From assembly GCA_963971305.1 (NCBI GenBank), contig OZ020308.1, positions 28,611,275-28,675,274 on the forward strand: a DNA stretch of 64,000 nucleotides. The letters are read 5' to 3'. Under the pieces are notes generated by a model. The model did not search any database. It worked only from the letters and a program-made list of their open reading frames with translations, and was not told the DNA's origin. Below are positions 22,701-29,404 of the stretch, piece by piece (position 1 is the stretch's first letter; each line of letters begins with the position of its first letter). The stretch is from Arcuatula senhousia. Its lineage: Eukaryota; Mollusca; Bivalvia; Mytilida; Mytilidae. A program made the position numbers and the translations under genes.

Positions 22701-22846
22701 GGTCTGCTGATGGCAACAGAACAAGTCGGACGGTTTATTATTCAGCAATCAAACCAACAGGAAAATGTAACATTCATTTTGTATCAATTTCTCTTCTTTT
22801 CGTTTGTTTGATATATTCATTTGTGAAAAATAATACATTCCCATAA
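7039..22846 (+). CDS. beta-N-acetylhexosaminidase, chitobiase type (GH20), seven exons, 5' exon missing
   Basis: Spliced gene: exons 7039-7746, 8733-9136, 12514-13251, 13584-13827, 14517-14769, 15877-16008 and 22702-22846. All junctions keep frame (phases 1,0,0,1,2,2) and use GT/AG. The joined product is about 874 residues from the first exon seen, close to the length of chitobiase-type hexosaminidases. Domain order is CHB_HEX (about 15-160), GH20b (about 240-300), GH20 catalytic barrel (about 305-770) and C-terminal domain (about 785-845). Family knowledge: these enzymes remove terminal N-acetylglucosamine from chitooligosaccharides or glycans by substrate-assisted catalysis. The acid Asp-Glu pair lies in HFGGDEV (residues about 518-519). 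The initiator and any signal peptide must lie upstream of 7039 in an exon I could not identify. Introns hold many repeats, including an antisense PLE, but no coding exon is broken. The GH20 identity is secure; lysosomal versus secreted or membrane location is not. Confidence 0.93.
7923..8059. mobile_element. foldback element in GH20 intron
   Basis: The outer arms are CGGTACTGAGTTGGTTATTA and the complement of CCAATAATAACCGCCGGTAC. The inner arms CAGTGTGAGAT / ATCTCACACTG form a second stem around a CGAGCACGTGCAGC loop. It lies 176 bases past the donor site of the CHB_HEX exon. Confidence 0.6.
8153..8331. mobile_element. second foldback element in the same GH20 intron
   Basis: The main arms are at 8199-8238 (GGAAAACCGGCAATGATCTT and on) and the inverse at 8274-8313. 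The outer ends TTCTTAC / GTAAGAA also pair. The centre has a TCGTTCCGCTGCGCTCCACT stretch. Non-coding. Confidence 0.6.
8733..9136 (+). CDS. GH20 gene exon: GH20b domain and start of catalytic barrel
   Basis: The acceptor ends TGATTGTAG at 8732 and the donor is GAG|GTAAAT at 9137. The first two bases complete a Asp codon with the last G of the preceding exon. Translation gives VDFEIKPDCTEAEILL, then KTNAGIFYGIQTLLSLL (typical GH20b), then DEPRYIFRGMHIDVARNF and KLNKLHLHLTDDEGWRIEI. The last two are hallmark strands at the start of the GH20 barrel. It ends in phase 0 after LPELTE. Confidence 0.93.
9415..10405 (+). pseudogene. PLE 3' fragment in intron of GH20 gene
   Basis: It contains the post-palm block CQFLDLDLIIIDRKLQTKVY then DKRDDF, followed by a LETDVPMAPSCRVYISQLV stretch, closely related to the PLE at 19913-22027. 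After 9650 it degenerates by frameshifts. The 3' non-coding part (about 9940-10400) also aligns by eye with the reverse complement of 19530-19900. It is 5' truncated, lacking motifs A-C, and its 3' end is cut by the dispersed repeat starting near 10409. It lies in the same orientation as the GH20 gene. Confidence 0.75.
10409..11050 (-). repeat. dispersed SINE-like repeat, copy 2, with nested palindromic element
   Basis: On the minus strand it runs from GCAGCAGAGCCTAGCTTGTG to the CACTCACTCACTCACTGA simple tail at 10413-10430. It is interrupted at about 10823-10995 by a palindromic insertion absent from the copy at 41955. It lies in the large GH20 intron. Confidence 0.65.
10823..10995. mobile_element. 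palindromic MITE nested in the SINE-like repeat
   Basis: Arms of about 45 bases: GGGCACCACAAAACGTAGAA on the left and, inverted, GGCGCCACAAATCATGAAAA on the right. Each continues into ACTTAAGTCT and AGAAT. Copy 3 of the host repeat lacks this segment, showing it is an insertion. Confidence 0.65.
11259..12080 (+). repeat. 140-bp minisatellite, about six units
   Basis: Units start at about 11259, 11389, 11538, 11668, 11815 and 11960. Each opens with a variant of TGCTTACTGACAAGTGCCAC followed by ATATTGGTATGGTAGGTGCA. Units are diverged and vary from 130 to 150 bp. It lies in the large GH20 intron. The small hydrophobic frame at 12165-12455 lies beyond it and shows no gene features. Confidence 0.8.
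12514..13251 (+). CDS. GH20 gene exon: catalytic core with DE pair
   Basis: The acceptor is GATATTTCAG at 12513 and the donor is AAG|GTAATG at 13252; both ends are phase 0. It opens IGSKRCHTDQVHTCLIPQLG, which continues LPELTE exactly as in chitobiases. The exon therefore starts 75 bases before the first ATG. It contains IPEIDMPGHARAAIKAM (substrate-binding strand), HFGGDEVARTAW with catalytic Asp at 12952-12954 and Glu at 12955-12957, the tryptophan motif AGWEDG, and SNAWDNVWEWG. No frameshift or stop is present, so the active site is intact. Confidence 0.95.
13584..13827 (+). CDS. GH20 gene exon: barrel, late strands
   Basis: The acceptor is CTAATTTAAG at 13583 and the donor is TTG|GTAATA at 13828. 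It enters in phase 0 as VIMSHATHLYFDHPHEPDPE. The YFDHP and DPEERGLYWA motifs are typical of the region after the catalytic tryptophans, where the aglycone-side wall is built. It ends after EPENIV plus one base. The open frame runs to 13898, but the GT at 13828 restores the conserved NIVGMQGHLWSE junction with the next exon. Confidence 0.92.
14517..14769 (+). CDS. GH20 gene exon: end of catalytic barrel
   Basis: The acceptor is CCATTTTAG at 14516 and the donor is AA|GTAAGT at 14770. The first two bases complete Gly, giving GMQGHLWSETV, the conserved Trp/Glu strand that closes the GH20 active site. FPRLLALAERAWHKASWE follows and is also diagnostic of the family. It ends at YRVPPPGL plus two bases of the next codon. 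The in-frame TAA at 14771 lies inside the intron. Confidence 0.93.
15877..16008 (+). CDS. GH20 gene exon: C-terminal domain
   Basis: The chosen acceptor is the pyrimidine-rich ACTTTTTCTTAAG ending at 15876; the donor is AAG|GTAATA at 16009. This gives TIAGTRKTNSAYPGLAVEYS and then TDNLNW, matching the spacing of the chitobiase C-terminal domain (PPPG, short loop, NxxxPGLxIEYS). A later CAG at 15892-15894 is also in phase but would drop six residues of that loop. The ATAG at 15884 would be out of frame. The exon ends FFLRTR, with the last Arg split with the final exon. Confidence 0.85.
16135..17072 (+). mobile_element. hairpin-ended non-autonomous element, copy H1
   Basis: The left end is a 31-base hairpin at 16139-16169 (AGCTCACCTGACCC, GAA loop, GGGTCATGTGAGCT). 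The right end is the 16-base hairpin AGGCTCCTGGGAGCCT at 17051-17066, followed by CTTG. The body holds an imperfect internal duplication (about 16213-16490 against 16712-16985). It is non-coding and lies in the last GH20 intron. Hairpins near both ends and no TIR or target duplication could fit a Helitron/Helentron-type derivative, but this is unproven. Confidence 0.65.
17145..18394. mobile_element. 1.25-kb TIR element, AGGCATATTGTCTA family, copy 1
   Basis: The ends AGGCATATTGTCTA and TAGACAATATGCCT are inverted and flanked by TTA/TTAA-like bases. It lies in the last GH20 intron. Its middle (about 17405-18060) is absent from copy 2 but is found again at 47397-48075. No ORF resembling a transposase is present. 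Confidence 0.7.
19110..19258 (+). repeat. 160-bp tandem repeat, unit left of the PLE
   Basis: One unit (TTTTCGCACTTTTTTTCTAA ... TTTCAACATTGAAA) of the array that resumes at 21994, separated from it by the PLE insertion. Confidence 0.75.
19256..21997 (-). mobile_element. Penelope-like retroelement (PLE), near complete, inside a 160-bp tandem repeat
   Basis: The element lies antisense in the last intron of the GH20 gene. Its limits are set by the host repeat. A 160-bp unit is cut after TCAACATTGAAA (ending about 19258) and resumes at GAAAATTCACTG (about 21994), suggesting a short target duplication of GAAA or AAA. The 3' end begins at the left with the reverse complement of TTGAGATGTGGAATAAG, shared with the truncated copy at 33058-33306. 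About 650 bases of 3' non-coding sequence (19259-19912) precede the ORF on the + coordinate. No LTR is seen. Confidence 0.8.
19913..22027 (-). CDS. PLE reverse transcriptase ORF, 704 codons
   Basis: An uninterrupted RT-type ORF. Motifs in order: PKLHKNPYKSRF (about 272-283), motif A YDFSTLYTNLPH (about 356), motif B GIPMGTNCAPLIADL (about 445), motif C YLDD (490-493; 20549-20560) and the post-palm block FLDLDLSIING then KVYDKRDDF. The DFSTLYTNLP and FLDL signatures fit PLE rather than LINE or LTR enzymes. A Cys/His cluster (SCDCANSDFRYVPCGH, about 83-98) precedes the RT. No GIY-YIG nuclease is apparent on either side. The first ten or so codons come from the flanking 160-bp repeat, so the native start may be the Met at 21931 (672 residues). 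With no stops it could encode a full enzyme. Confidence 0.82.
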   Translation of the reverse strand: MRKTEISVNFRHFIKLTYINRGLDFINISSIFMDPTIKELIPPYFTNTEPPIISYKYKKPTRNIIFNYTSITTDEDLDSNIPVSCDCANSDFRYVPCGHIVTGDLNIVNDPEVIKFLKKGPKFRPPSKINWNSCFDCVNTALHSYCKTWIRREGADSKSLDKFKNKFISIVKLRISHFQNTFVEYRPQTYINRIKSKLQLLGSRYVFVPADKAANNVVVVCRKYYLDVLMHEIKGSCTFVPVQATETSIIDDHVIATTALRAAPTYNKLPTMYWIPKLHKNPYKSRFISASSKCSLTNISKVLSLALTTMKEFIIRYCDKIFENSGINHFWSVKNSLDVLDKLRAFENTFQSVDSYDFSTLYTNLPHNLIKKKFEYLIKWCFDKSKSDYICSKVSQVFSKSFFSNETHKGYVNWTDIEVITALNFLLDNIYIRFGKQIYRQVIGIPMGTNCAPLIADLFLYCYESQFMAKLQKDPNKNHLIETFNNTYRYLDDILALNNPTFSEFINDIYPKELTLNKANSTDSRCPFLDLDLSIINGRLHTKVYDKRDDFSFPIVNFPFLEGDVPLAPAYGVYISQLVRYARICSDVSDFNDKNRFITEKLLKQGYRYHKLVKSFTKFAHKYGHLIEKFDCTRRFLIVKGISHPDFYSNVVYKAQKFKNNLMEIKNWLKNLLKKGYKFNVLVKSLHLVCFGRNIDSLIVTLKP
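21994..22545 (+). repeat. 160-bp tandem repeat, three and a half units
   Basis: Units begin GAAAATTCACTGAAATTTCA at about 21994, 22156 and 22317, with a partial unit at about 22475. Each contains AAACGCTTATAGAT and GGAGTTATGGCC-type phrases. The same unit lies at 19110-19258. Confidence 0.8.
22702..22846 (+). CDS. GH20 gene terminal exon with hydrophobic tail
   Basis: The acceptor is TTTTTTTAAAG at 22701. Its first G completes the Arg codon, giving RSADGNRTSRTVYYSAI, the conserved last strand of the chitobiase C-terminal domain. The frame then continues through KPTGKC and an 18-residue hydrophobic stretch (roughly IHFVSISLL to LIYSFV) to TAA at 22844-22846. The tail could anchor the protein in a membrane. 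It could also be intron read-through, because a weak GTAACA occurs at 22767. A possible poly(A) signal is at 23200. Confidence 0.75.
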
Positions 22847-23199
22847 TTCAGAAGATTGAAATAATGTATCATGTTGTTTCATACCATTAATTAATACCAT
22901 CTGTAGATTTCTTTTATAAAATTGTACCTGTAAATTTTTGTATCCATCTGTTTTTGTTTTCATTTGTTTGATATGTTTTTTTTTCTGATGATAGTTTTCT
23001 GTAACCCAGGAAACCTACTTGTCACAATTCAATTAATCATACTAGTATTTATGTACATGTCATGTCTAGTATTTATGTACATCTTATGTAATTAAGTTCG
23101 TCTATTTAACACATTTATTGGTTATGTCATTATCATTTGTAATGATACTTTTATAAAACTATATCAGTATATTTTTATCTGTCTGATTTGCTTATTCTT

Positions 23200-23205
23200 A
23201 ATAAA
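23200..23205 (+). promoter_or_regulatory. candidate poly(A) signal of the GH20 gene
   Basis: AATAAA lies about 355 bases past the stop codon of the terminal GH20 exon, the first canonical hexamer found there in this orientation. In DNA this AT-rich such hexamers occur by chance, so the assignment is tentative. Confidence 0.35.
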
Positions 23206-23439
23206 TGAAAGTTTTCCGTATTATAACTTGGAATACATCCACACCTGGTAGGTCTCACCTGGAGGAGTTAACAAGAGATTAACAAAACTTACCAAGATTT
23301 ATGTAAAAATGTTTTTTTTTTGGCAGGCTTTTAAGTGGATATTATTTTGTCTAGTAAACAAGTCTGGAGTGTTTTGTATCAGTTTTCTTGTTTTATGATT
23401 TAATTATTCTACCGAGGGAAAGATATTTCCAAAACCATT

Positions 23440-23895
23440 ATTACGTGAACTCGCCTCAAGAGTTGACATGTATCTCCCAGGCGTTCCATACAATGAGAAA
23501 ACGGAAGATTTGAGAAGAGGGAGGAAAAGGAAAAGTTAGGGATGGGAGATGATGGCTTTGGAGGTGGTAGTGAAGGAGTTTGAGGTCGTTGGTGGTACCC
23601 AGTTGTGCATCCCTGCGTAGAAAATTTTACGGAAAACACGTGCTTGTAGATAAACTAATAAGAGTTTATATCTCTCAGATGAGTCCCGCAGCCACCCGTT
23701 AAAATTGTCGTAAGAAGCGACTAATCGAGCCAACATCTTTGCTGTGTGTTGTGACCTGTGTCAGGGGAGGAAGGGATCTTGGTCCACGTATGTAAGCTTT
23801 GACAATTACTTCTCCTAGACATGTTGTCAGATTCGACTCGGTCTGATCAATCTGATGGTCACACCAAGCCGGCCGTTTAGTTTGAGGCACCATTA
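23440..23895 (-). repeat. GC-richer dispersed repeat fragment
   Basis: Contains TTGTCGTAAGAAGCGACTAA, related to the GTCGTAAGAGGCGACTA core of the 41955 repeat, and a CTGTGTGTTGTGACCTGTGT stretch. Short open frames here are not conserved proteins. Its relation to the SINE-like family is by the shared core only. Confidence 0.4.
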
Positions 23896-24284
23896 TATAT
23901 TTAATGCTTTTCTGCTAATACTTGGTGACTCGATAATCTTTAATTGTATGAATTTGTTTAACAGAAGTCGGTGGCTCATGGGTCAATTATGTAGATGTTA
24001 TTCTTGAGGGCTGTATCGCTAGGTAACCATTGCCATGGCGTGATGCTTGTCTCCCATCAAGAATACGCTGTGCGGATATGCTGTCTTTTTATCCTCTTGG
24101 TGACTTTCCCTGGAGACTCGTTGAGTCCAGGCATCGCCCATGTTGGCGGGCAGGGAGCAAGGCAGTGAACAATGTTAAAACAAAATGAAACCTTCTGTAC
24201 AATCGTTTTTACCTAGTTCTATTAACAAATATAAACGCAGAAATGATGATTCAAGTGACAATGTAAATCAGAGTTCTAAAAGAC

Positions 24285-25020
24285 AAAATACTCAAAATAA
24301 TTCAAACTGGCCAAAATATATTATTCTTGCTAGTTTTATCTCCCAGCTCGCCCTTTAACCAAAGTTTCACCTTTTGTCACTGCCAGAACCATTCAAGGAG
24401 TTACGAGAGGGAATGATCAAACGTCACCAAGTTCAACTCCGGCAATCTCCTTATCGAGTGCAGCAAGCAACAGCAGTCTCGCAGTGTGTTATTGATAAAG
24501 TCAGTTTTAGGTATACCAGTTTCGGCTCATCTCATCATCATACATCATTGGACAGTTCTCAATGAATCGTTGTGACCGCACCCTTGTTGGGATGTCGAAA
24601 CAAGTCATTTGTTCTCTGAGCTCTTCTTGCAAGGCGGAAGAAACGTCAAACGTTTTACCAAAAAGGTCGACATCCAAATTGAAAAAATTAAAATTTTACT
24701 TTCGAATTCTATCAATCAGTTTATCAATAATATGGTATCAACACATTTAATTCCTGGCTTGTATCGGTTTTCGGTTAGCATTTTTTTTCCAAACCATGTC
24801 CTTTGCTTCCAATGCCAACGTTTTGGCTACGGTTAATCTACCTGCAACGGGAAAGGTGTGTAAAATAAGCCCAAGAAGGTCATTCTGATTTCAATTGTCA
24901 AAAGTCTAGAAAATGTGTAGATTGCAGTGGAGACGAGTTTTTCCTCCTATAAATGTTCAAAAGTTGAAGTAGAGAAAAACATTTCATATCAGGAAGTTCG
25001 ATGACAACTTATTTGATGCT
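24285..25020 (+). pseudogene. Jockey-like non-LTR retrotransposon ORF1 relic
   Basis: Several frames together resemble a Jockey-clade ORF1 (gag-like) protein: NWPKYII, then LTKVSPFVTARTIQGVT, then KSVLGIPVSAH, DRTLVGMSKQ, GGRNVKRFTKKVD and CFQCQRFGYG. The remains of CCHC zinc knuckles and a terminal VEKNISYQEVR segment follow. At least four frameshifts or stops separate the pieces. No endonuclease or RT ORF follows on this strand before 26 kb, so only the 5' part survives. The clade assignment is by motif recognition alone. Confidence 0.6.
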
Positions 25021-26018
25021 TCAGAACACTCTCAATTCTTTGTTTGTTCCGATTATCTTGTCTTCTGGCAATTGAGAACAGTGAATTGAAAAATCCATAA
25101 ATTTCTTAAAAAGTATATATGGTTCATCAATTGATTAGCTGTGGTGTAGAATTGGTTTCCCTATGGATACCAAGAACTACTGGTATTCTTTGGAATTCTG
25201 TTGTAAACAGGGTTTCGTAAGATGCAGTTTCAAAATGTTTCATTCCGTATTCGGTTGTAAGAAATGCAATCCAAATATACGTCCAGATCTTGTTGGATGA
25301 GGATTTGGCTCCCGCTGAGCACAACAAATATCACAATCTTAAACCACAGTTGGGGATAGTTATGCTTCATTTCGATGCAGTCGAGACCAGGTAGTCATTA
25401 CTTGATGAAGTATACGACATTCAAGAATCATTCATTGCTACCAGATGACACAGGATGAGCCCAAATGTGCATTCCTTGTGTCACGCCGTATTTTTTGAAG
25501 TATGTTCTTCTAGACTGTGGATGTTACTCCAATACGAATGAAGTATTTCACTTATGCAACTATGCACGATTTGTTCTACGGCATCCCAACCTGTCCAATT
25601 ATATCGCTTTTAAAGGAAACTGGACTTTATGCCAAACTTTAGTCCTTTTAATAACCTTTAAAATGTTGTCATTTTTAGGTAAATATCAGAACTAAATTAA
25701 CCGTTTATACTCGCATTTTGGTATTTGTAATTTTGTTTATGTACTGATTATGGCTGAAATACTCGACGGGACATTAGTAAAACAACAATTAATCTATTAA
25801 TCAGATGAGTACAGATGTTCGTTTGACATAGAGGTATTATATTGTCATCCTTGACTCACACCAAATCAATCATCGGTAAGGTTTGGGTGTTCTTTATAAA
25901 ACAGAAAATGCTTTCTTTTCCAGAGCACTTTCACTGTCGTTTCAACTAAATTTCACATTTTTGATTGCAGTTTTTTATTAAGTGTGTTTTTGTTATGACT
26001 TTTATATCTACCTATTTT

Positions 26019-26728
26019 AGCCAACCTGGAACGAAGGTCCATGTGAGCTGTTACCATCACTTGGCGTCCGTCGTCTGTCGTCCGTTAACATTTTTTTTCA
26101 AAAATCTTCTCCTCTGAAACTACTGATCAGATTTTAATGAAACTTAGTATAAATCTTCCTTAGAGTTTCTTGCACAAAACTTGTGTTTCAATTTTTGATT
26201 CGTCAAAAAACATGGCTTCCGTTACTAAAAATAGACCAAAGGGGGTCAGACTACTGTTTTTGGCCCAAAAATAAAAAAGTATAAGAGATTGATGAAATTT
26301 GATGCCACCCTACTGCTTCAGCATAAAAAAATCTACTGAAGTCTCCATTTTGGTCGAAGTTGTCAGATGATCCCTTACAGGGGTAACAGTCCCTTAAATG
26401 TGAAAAATTGCGTTTTTTCATGTTTTTGGCTAATACAATGAAAACTGTTGCAGATAGAGAAAAGCTGTTGCTTGATTTAATGTTTTATCAATTTAGCTCT
26501 ACAAAAGTCTCTATAGGGTCAAAGTTATCAGATGACCCCTAATGGGGGTAACAACAGCCCCTTAAAGGCGAAAAAAAGTGTTTTTGGCATACAGAAGGAA
26601 AACTATTGCTGAAAGAGAAAAGCTGTTGCTTGCTTAAATGTTCAGCTTATTTACCTCTACAAAGTTCTTCGTAGAGTTGACATCAAGACCAGGTGAGCGA
26701 TTCAGGCTCCTGGGAGCCTTTTTTTGTC
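26019..26728 (+). mobile_element. hairpin-ended element, copy H2
   Basis: The left hairpin is degenerate (GGAACGAAGGTCCATGTGAG), while the right hairpin AGGCTCCTGGGAGCCT at 26704-26719 is perfect. The body has the family phrase CATCACTTGGCGTCCGTCGT. Non-coding. Confidence 0.65.
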
Positions 26729-26929
26729 CTTTCGAATTAGTTATTTGATTGCCCCTTTGTTCACCTTTGCTTCTATCTAGAATTAAAGAAAGGAGATGTT
26801 GTTGCCCCATATACAACAATTCAAATTACTTACATAAAGATAAATTTATACAACAAAGGTTATTCCAAAATTCCTGAGCTTACAACAGAACAACGCAACC
26901 ACTATTGACAGGTTGGGAAAACCCAATTT

Positions 26930-27562
26930 AAATTCAAAATTGATGAAACACCAGGTTTCTTTCCTTGTAATGCACATGGTCGATATCCTCGGTGCTGGAT
27001 TTGGCTTCCTTGTTCGAACGTTTTGGTTTTGAGTACTTTTCGTTTTCAACTGTTTTGGATTTTGACCTTCCAATGTTCTGGTTTAAATGCTACTGATGAG
27101 AGGTTACTCCTTGAAATATCGATATATAGCATATCCAAATTAACCGTTTATACCCGCGTTTTGGTATTTGTAATTTTGAAACCACTGGGCGATAACCGCT
27201 GCTGGTGGACCAGAGGTCCCCGAGGGTAATCACAAGCCTGGTAGTCAGACTTGTCTGACACAAATTACCATAAAATTTCTAATATATTGTCGCTGAAATT
27301 TCCGATTGTTAAATTCAAAATTGATGAAACACCAGGTTTCTTTCCATGTAATGCACATGGTCGATATCCTCGGTGCTGGACTTGGCTTCCTTGATCGAAC
27401 GTTTTGGTTTTGAGTACTTTTCGTTTTCAACTGTTTTGGATTTTGACCTTCCAATGTTTTGGTTTAAATGCTACTGATGAGAGGTTACTCCTTGAAATAT
27501 CGATATATAGCATATCCAAATTAACCGTTTATACCCGCGTTTTGGTATTTGTAATTTTGAAT
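26930..27562 (+). repeat. direct duplication of a 250-bp dispersed repeat
   Basis: 26930-27180 and 27312-27562 are nearly identical, from AATTCAAAATTGATGAAACA to TTTGGTATTTGTAATTTTGA, with 131 bases between. Related copies lie at about 25690-25800, 32390-32500 and 41195-41455. The paired open frames on both strands are shadows of the duplication. Confidence 0.75.
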
Positions 27563-28430
27563 ACTATATCACGTTTAGGATATACATGTAGTGTCTGAAT
27601 TGGAATATTAGCATATTCCCTAATTGGGATATCACGTGATTTTTCAGTTGGCATTGGATGGTAAGTACATACACATTAAGACCATTTGTACATTGTTTTT
27701 TGTTGTTTCACATTCTTATTTTGGGAATGCGTTACCACGGATACAGGACATAAATGAATCAACTTATCTTTCATGACATATATCTACATATCTGCCATTC
27801 AATCTACTAACATTTAATAAAACTAAAAAAATTTGAGTCACTGAAATTTAATTTCAACGTCTTTTTTAAGTTCCCCGAAATCTGGATTTGTATAAAATGC
27901 TGCAACATTTCTAGACTTGTTTGATTTTTAACATTACAATAATGCCCGGCTGCTAATTATTATTCCCTTCTATAAATCCACCAGAAGTGCGAAGATTACC
28001 ATTACGTTCTGAATAGAAGTCATGGAAAACATAACAGGTGAGAATCAACAACCATAAGGGATATTTTAAGATGACAGCACTGTTAGTATCAAGTCTTCAT
28101 ATTAATGAAAGCACGTTATGATGAACGATGAAAAACAATATATTTGTTGCTTTTATGTTTTAATTTCTTGTCATGGTCAGTATAGTTTATTACATGAATC
28201 GTCAGTCCTTTTTGGCGTAGTGAGTTCTTATACAGTTTGAACAAGATCCCAATCGAAAATTACATATTCTTTCTTTGTCCTCTCTTTTACTTGTGTCTCC
28301 CACTGAGTATTTCTCCTGAGGGTGTGGCTCCAATTTCTTTCAACAGATTTTCAGTTTGTTCCTCAATATTGGTTTGATTGTTTCTGTTAAACCAATAAAA
28401 TTCATAATGTCATACAATTATATTATGATA

Positions 28431-28690
28431 CCTGAACCACACGGTTGAGCCAGATTCAAAAGAAGCAAAGAGGCACCAATGGGGCATTCAAGTGTCAAAA
28501 TTCCGAAAGGGCAACGACAAAAACGGTAAACACGAACAAATCCAGCATGAAGAAACAAAAACCACAACATCAAACGAACGGAAATCAACAACGCGAACTC
28601 AAGTCGTAACAAGAGTAAAGTTGGCTGCCCCAGGAGAGTAAGCGGTTCCTATCTGCTATAGCTCGCCCGACGTGGTGCTAATTTCCAATT
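28431..28690 (-). repeat. PLE 3' tail, dispersed family
   Basis: On the minus strand it runs from AGGAACCGCTTACTCTCC through a GTTGTTGATTTCCGTTCG stretch to GCCCCATTGGTGCCTC. The same unit recurs at 37905-38120, 46131-46342 and 57510-57691 (minus) and 59318-59450 (plus). Shorter pieces lie at about 2770-2830 and 61870-61915. Confidence 0.7.
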
Positions 28691-28890
28691 TAGTGTGTCA
28701 AATCCGGTAAAGGATAACAAAACAAATTTTGATGACAAACCGACATGTGCACTCATTTGAGAAGTAGAAATCTTTATATTTGTCTACGATTGCATGGTAT
28801 ATACTGTAAAATTTCTTAATTGAAGACAGCAACCATGGAGCAACATAACCCTGTGTTAGCAGTTTCTCTGTCAACTGTTGGCACACAAAA
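28690..28890 (-). pseudogene. PLE C-terminal fragment
   Basis: The minus-strand reading includes QLTEKLLTQGYVAPWLLSSI and KKFYSIYHAIVDKYK, the C-terminal arm after the RT palm in a third PLE subfamily. It is directly followed on that strand by the tail at 28431-28690, tying that dispersed tail to a PLE 3' end. Confidence 0.6.
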
Positions 28891-29029
28891 AATGAAGTTT
28901 TCTTCCTTTTCCAAGCTCAGGTATTCCTCAATGATAATACTAACTAGTTTCTGTTATTGTGATTTTCCAAACCACATGACATATGAATAGCATGCAATAG
29001 CAACCGCATAATAAACTATTTAACCCAGA

Positions 29030-29215
29030 CTCAGGTTGAATATCTTAGTAATTATTTGGTTCCCCAGTTTGGTAGTTTTGGTGATACTGTTCTATGCTCT
29101 TCATATTCATACAGTGTTTGGCATTTTCAATATTTTTGGTAGAGCGCCTCTGATGAGTCTTGAATAGACGAAACGCGCGTCAGGCGTAGCAAAATTTATT
29201 GTCTGGAACTTTGTT
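29030..29215 (+). repeat. dispersed repeat, inverted copy at 49506-49690
   Basis: The shared phrase GAGCGCCTCTGATGAGTCTT with GACGAAACGCGCGTC appears here in plus orientation and at 49506-49690 inverted. Both copies also share the AATTATTTGGTTCCCCAGTT segment. Non-coding. Confidence 0.65.
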
Positions 29216-29286
29216 GTCATATCATCGATAAATTCAGTTTATCACCGAGAAACCCTAATTAGCATTTGAAACCCCCATGATCGACC

Positions 29287-29381
29287 GCTAATGATAAATT
29301 TCAAACAACTGAAATTATCATTAGCATCAGCATACTATAGTTAGCGAGTGACAAACCAAGTTTATCGACCGCTAACTATAG
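29287..29381. other. cluster of two perfect-stem hairpins
   Basis: Hairpin 1 at 29287-29325 pairs GCTAATGATAA...TTATCATTAGC. Hairpin 2 at 29335-29381 pairs CTATAGTTAGCG...CGCTAACTATAG. Both sit between segments that repeat TTTATCGACC and GTCGATAAACT. Probably the core of a foldback element whose ends I could not fix. Confidence 0.5.
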
Positions 29382-29404
29382 TTTACAGTCGATAAACTAA
29401 GTTT

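Noticed and set aside
26846..27598. Four frames of 64-75 codons in pairs on both strands
   Set aside because: Produced by the direct duplication of a non-coding 250-bp repeat.
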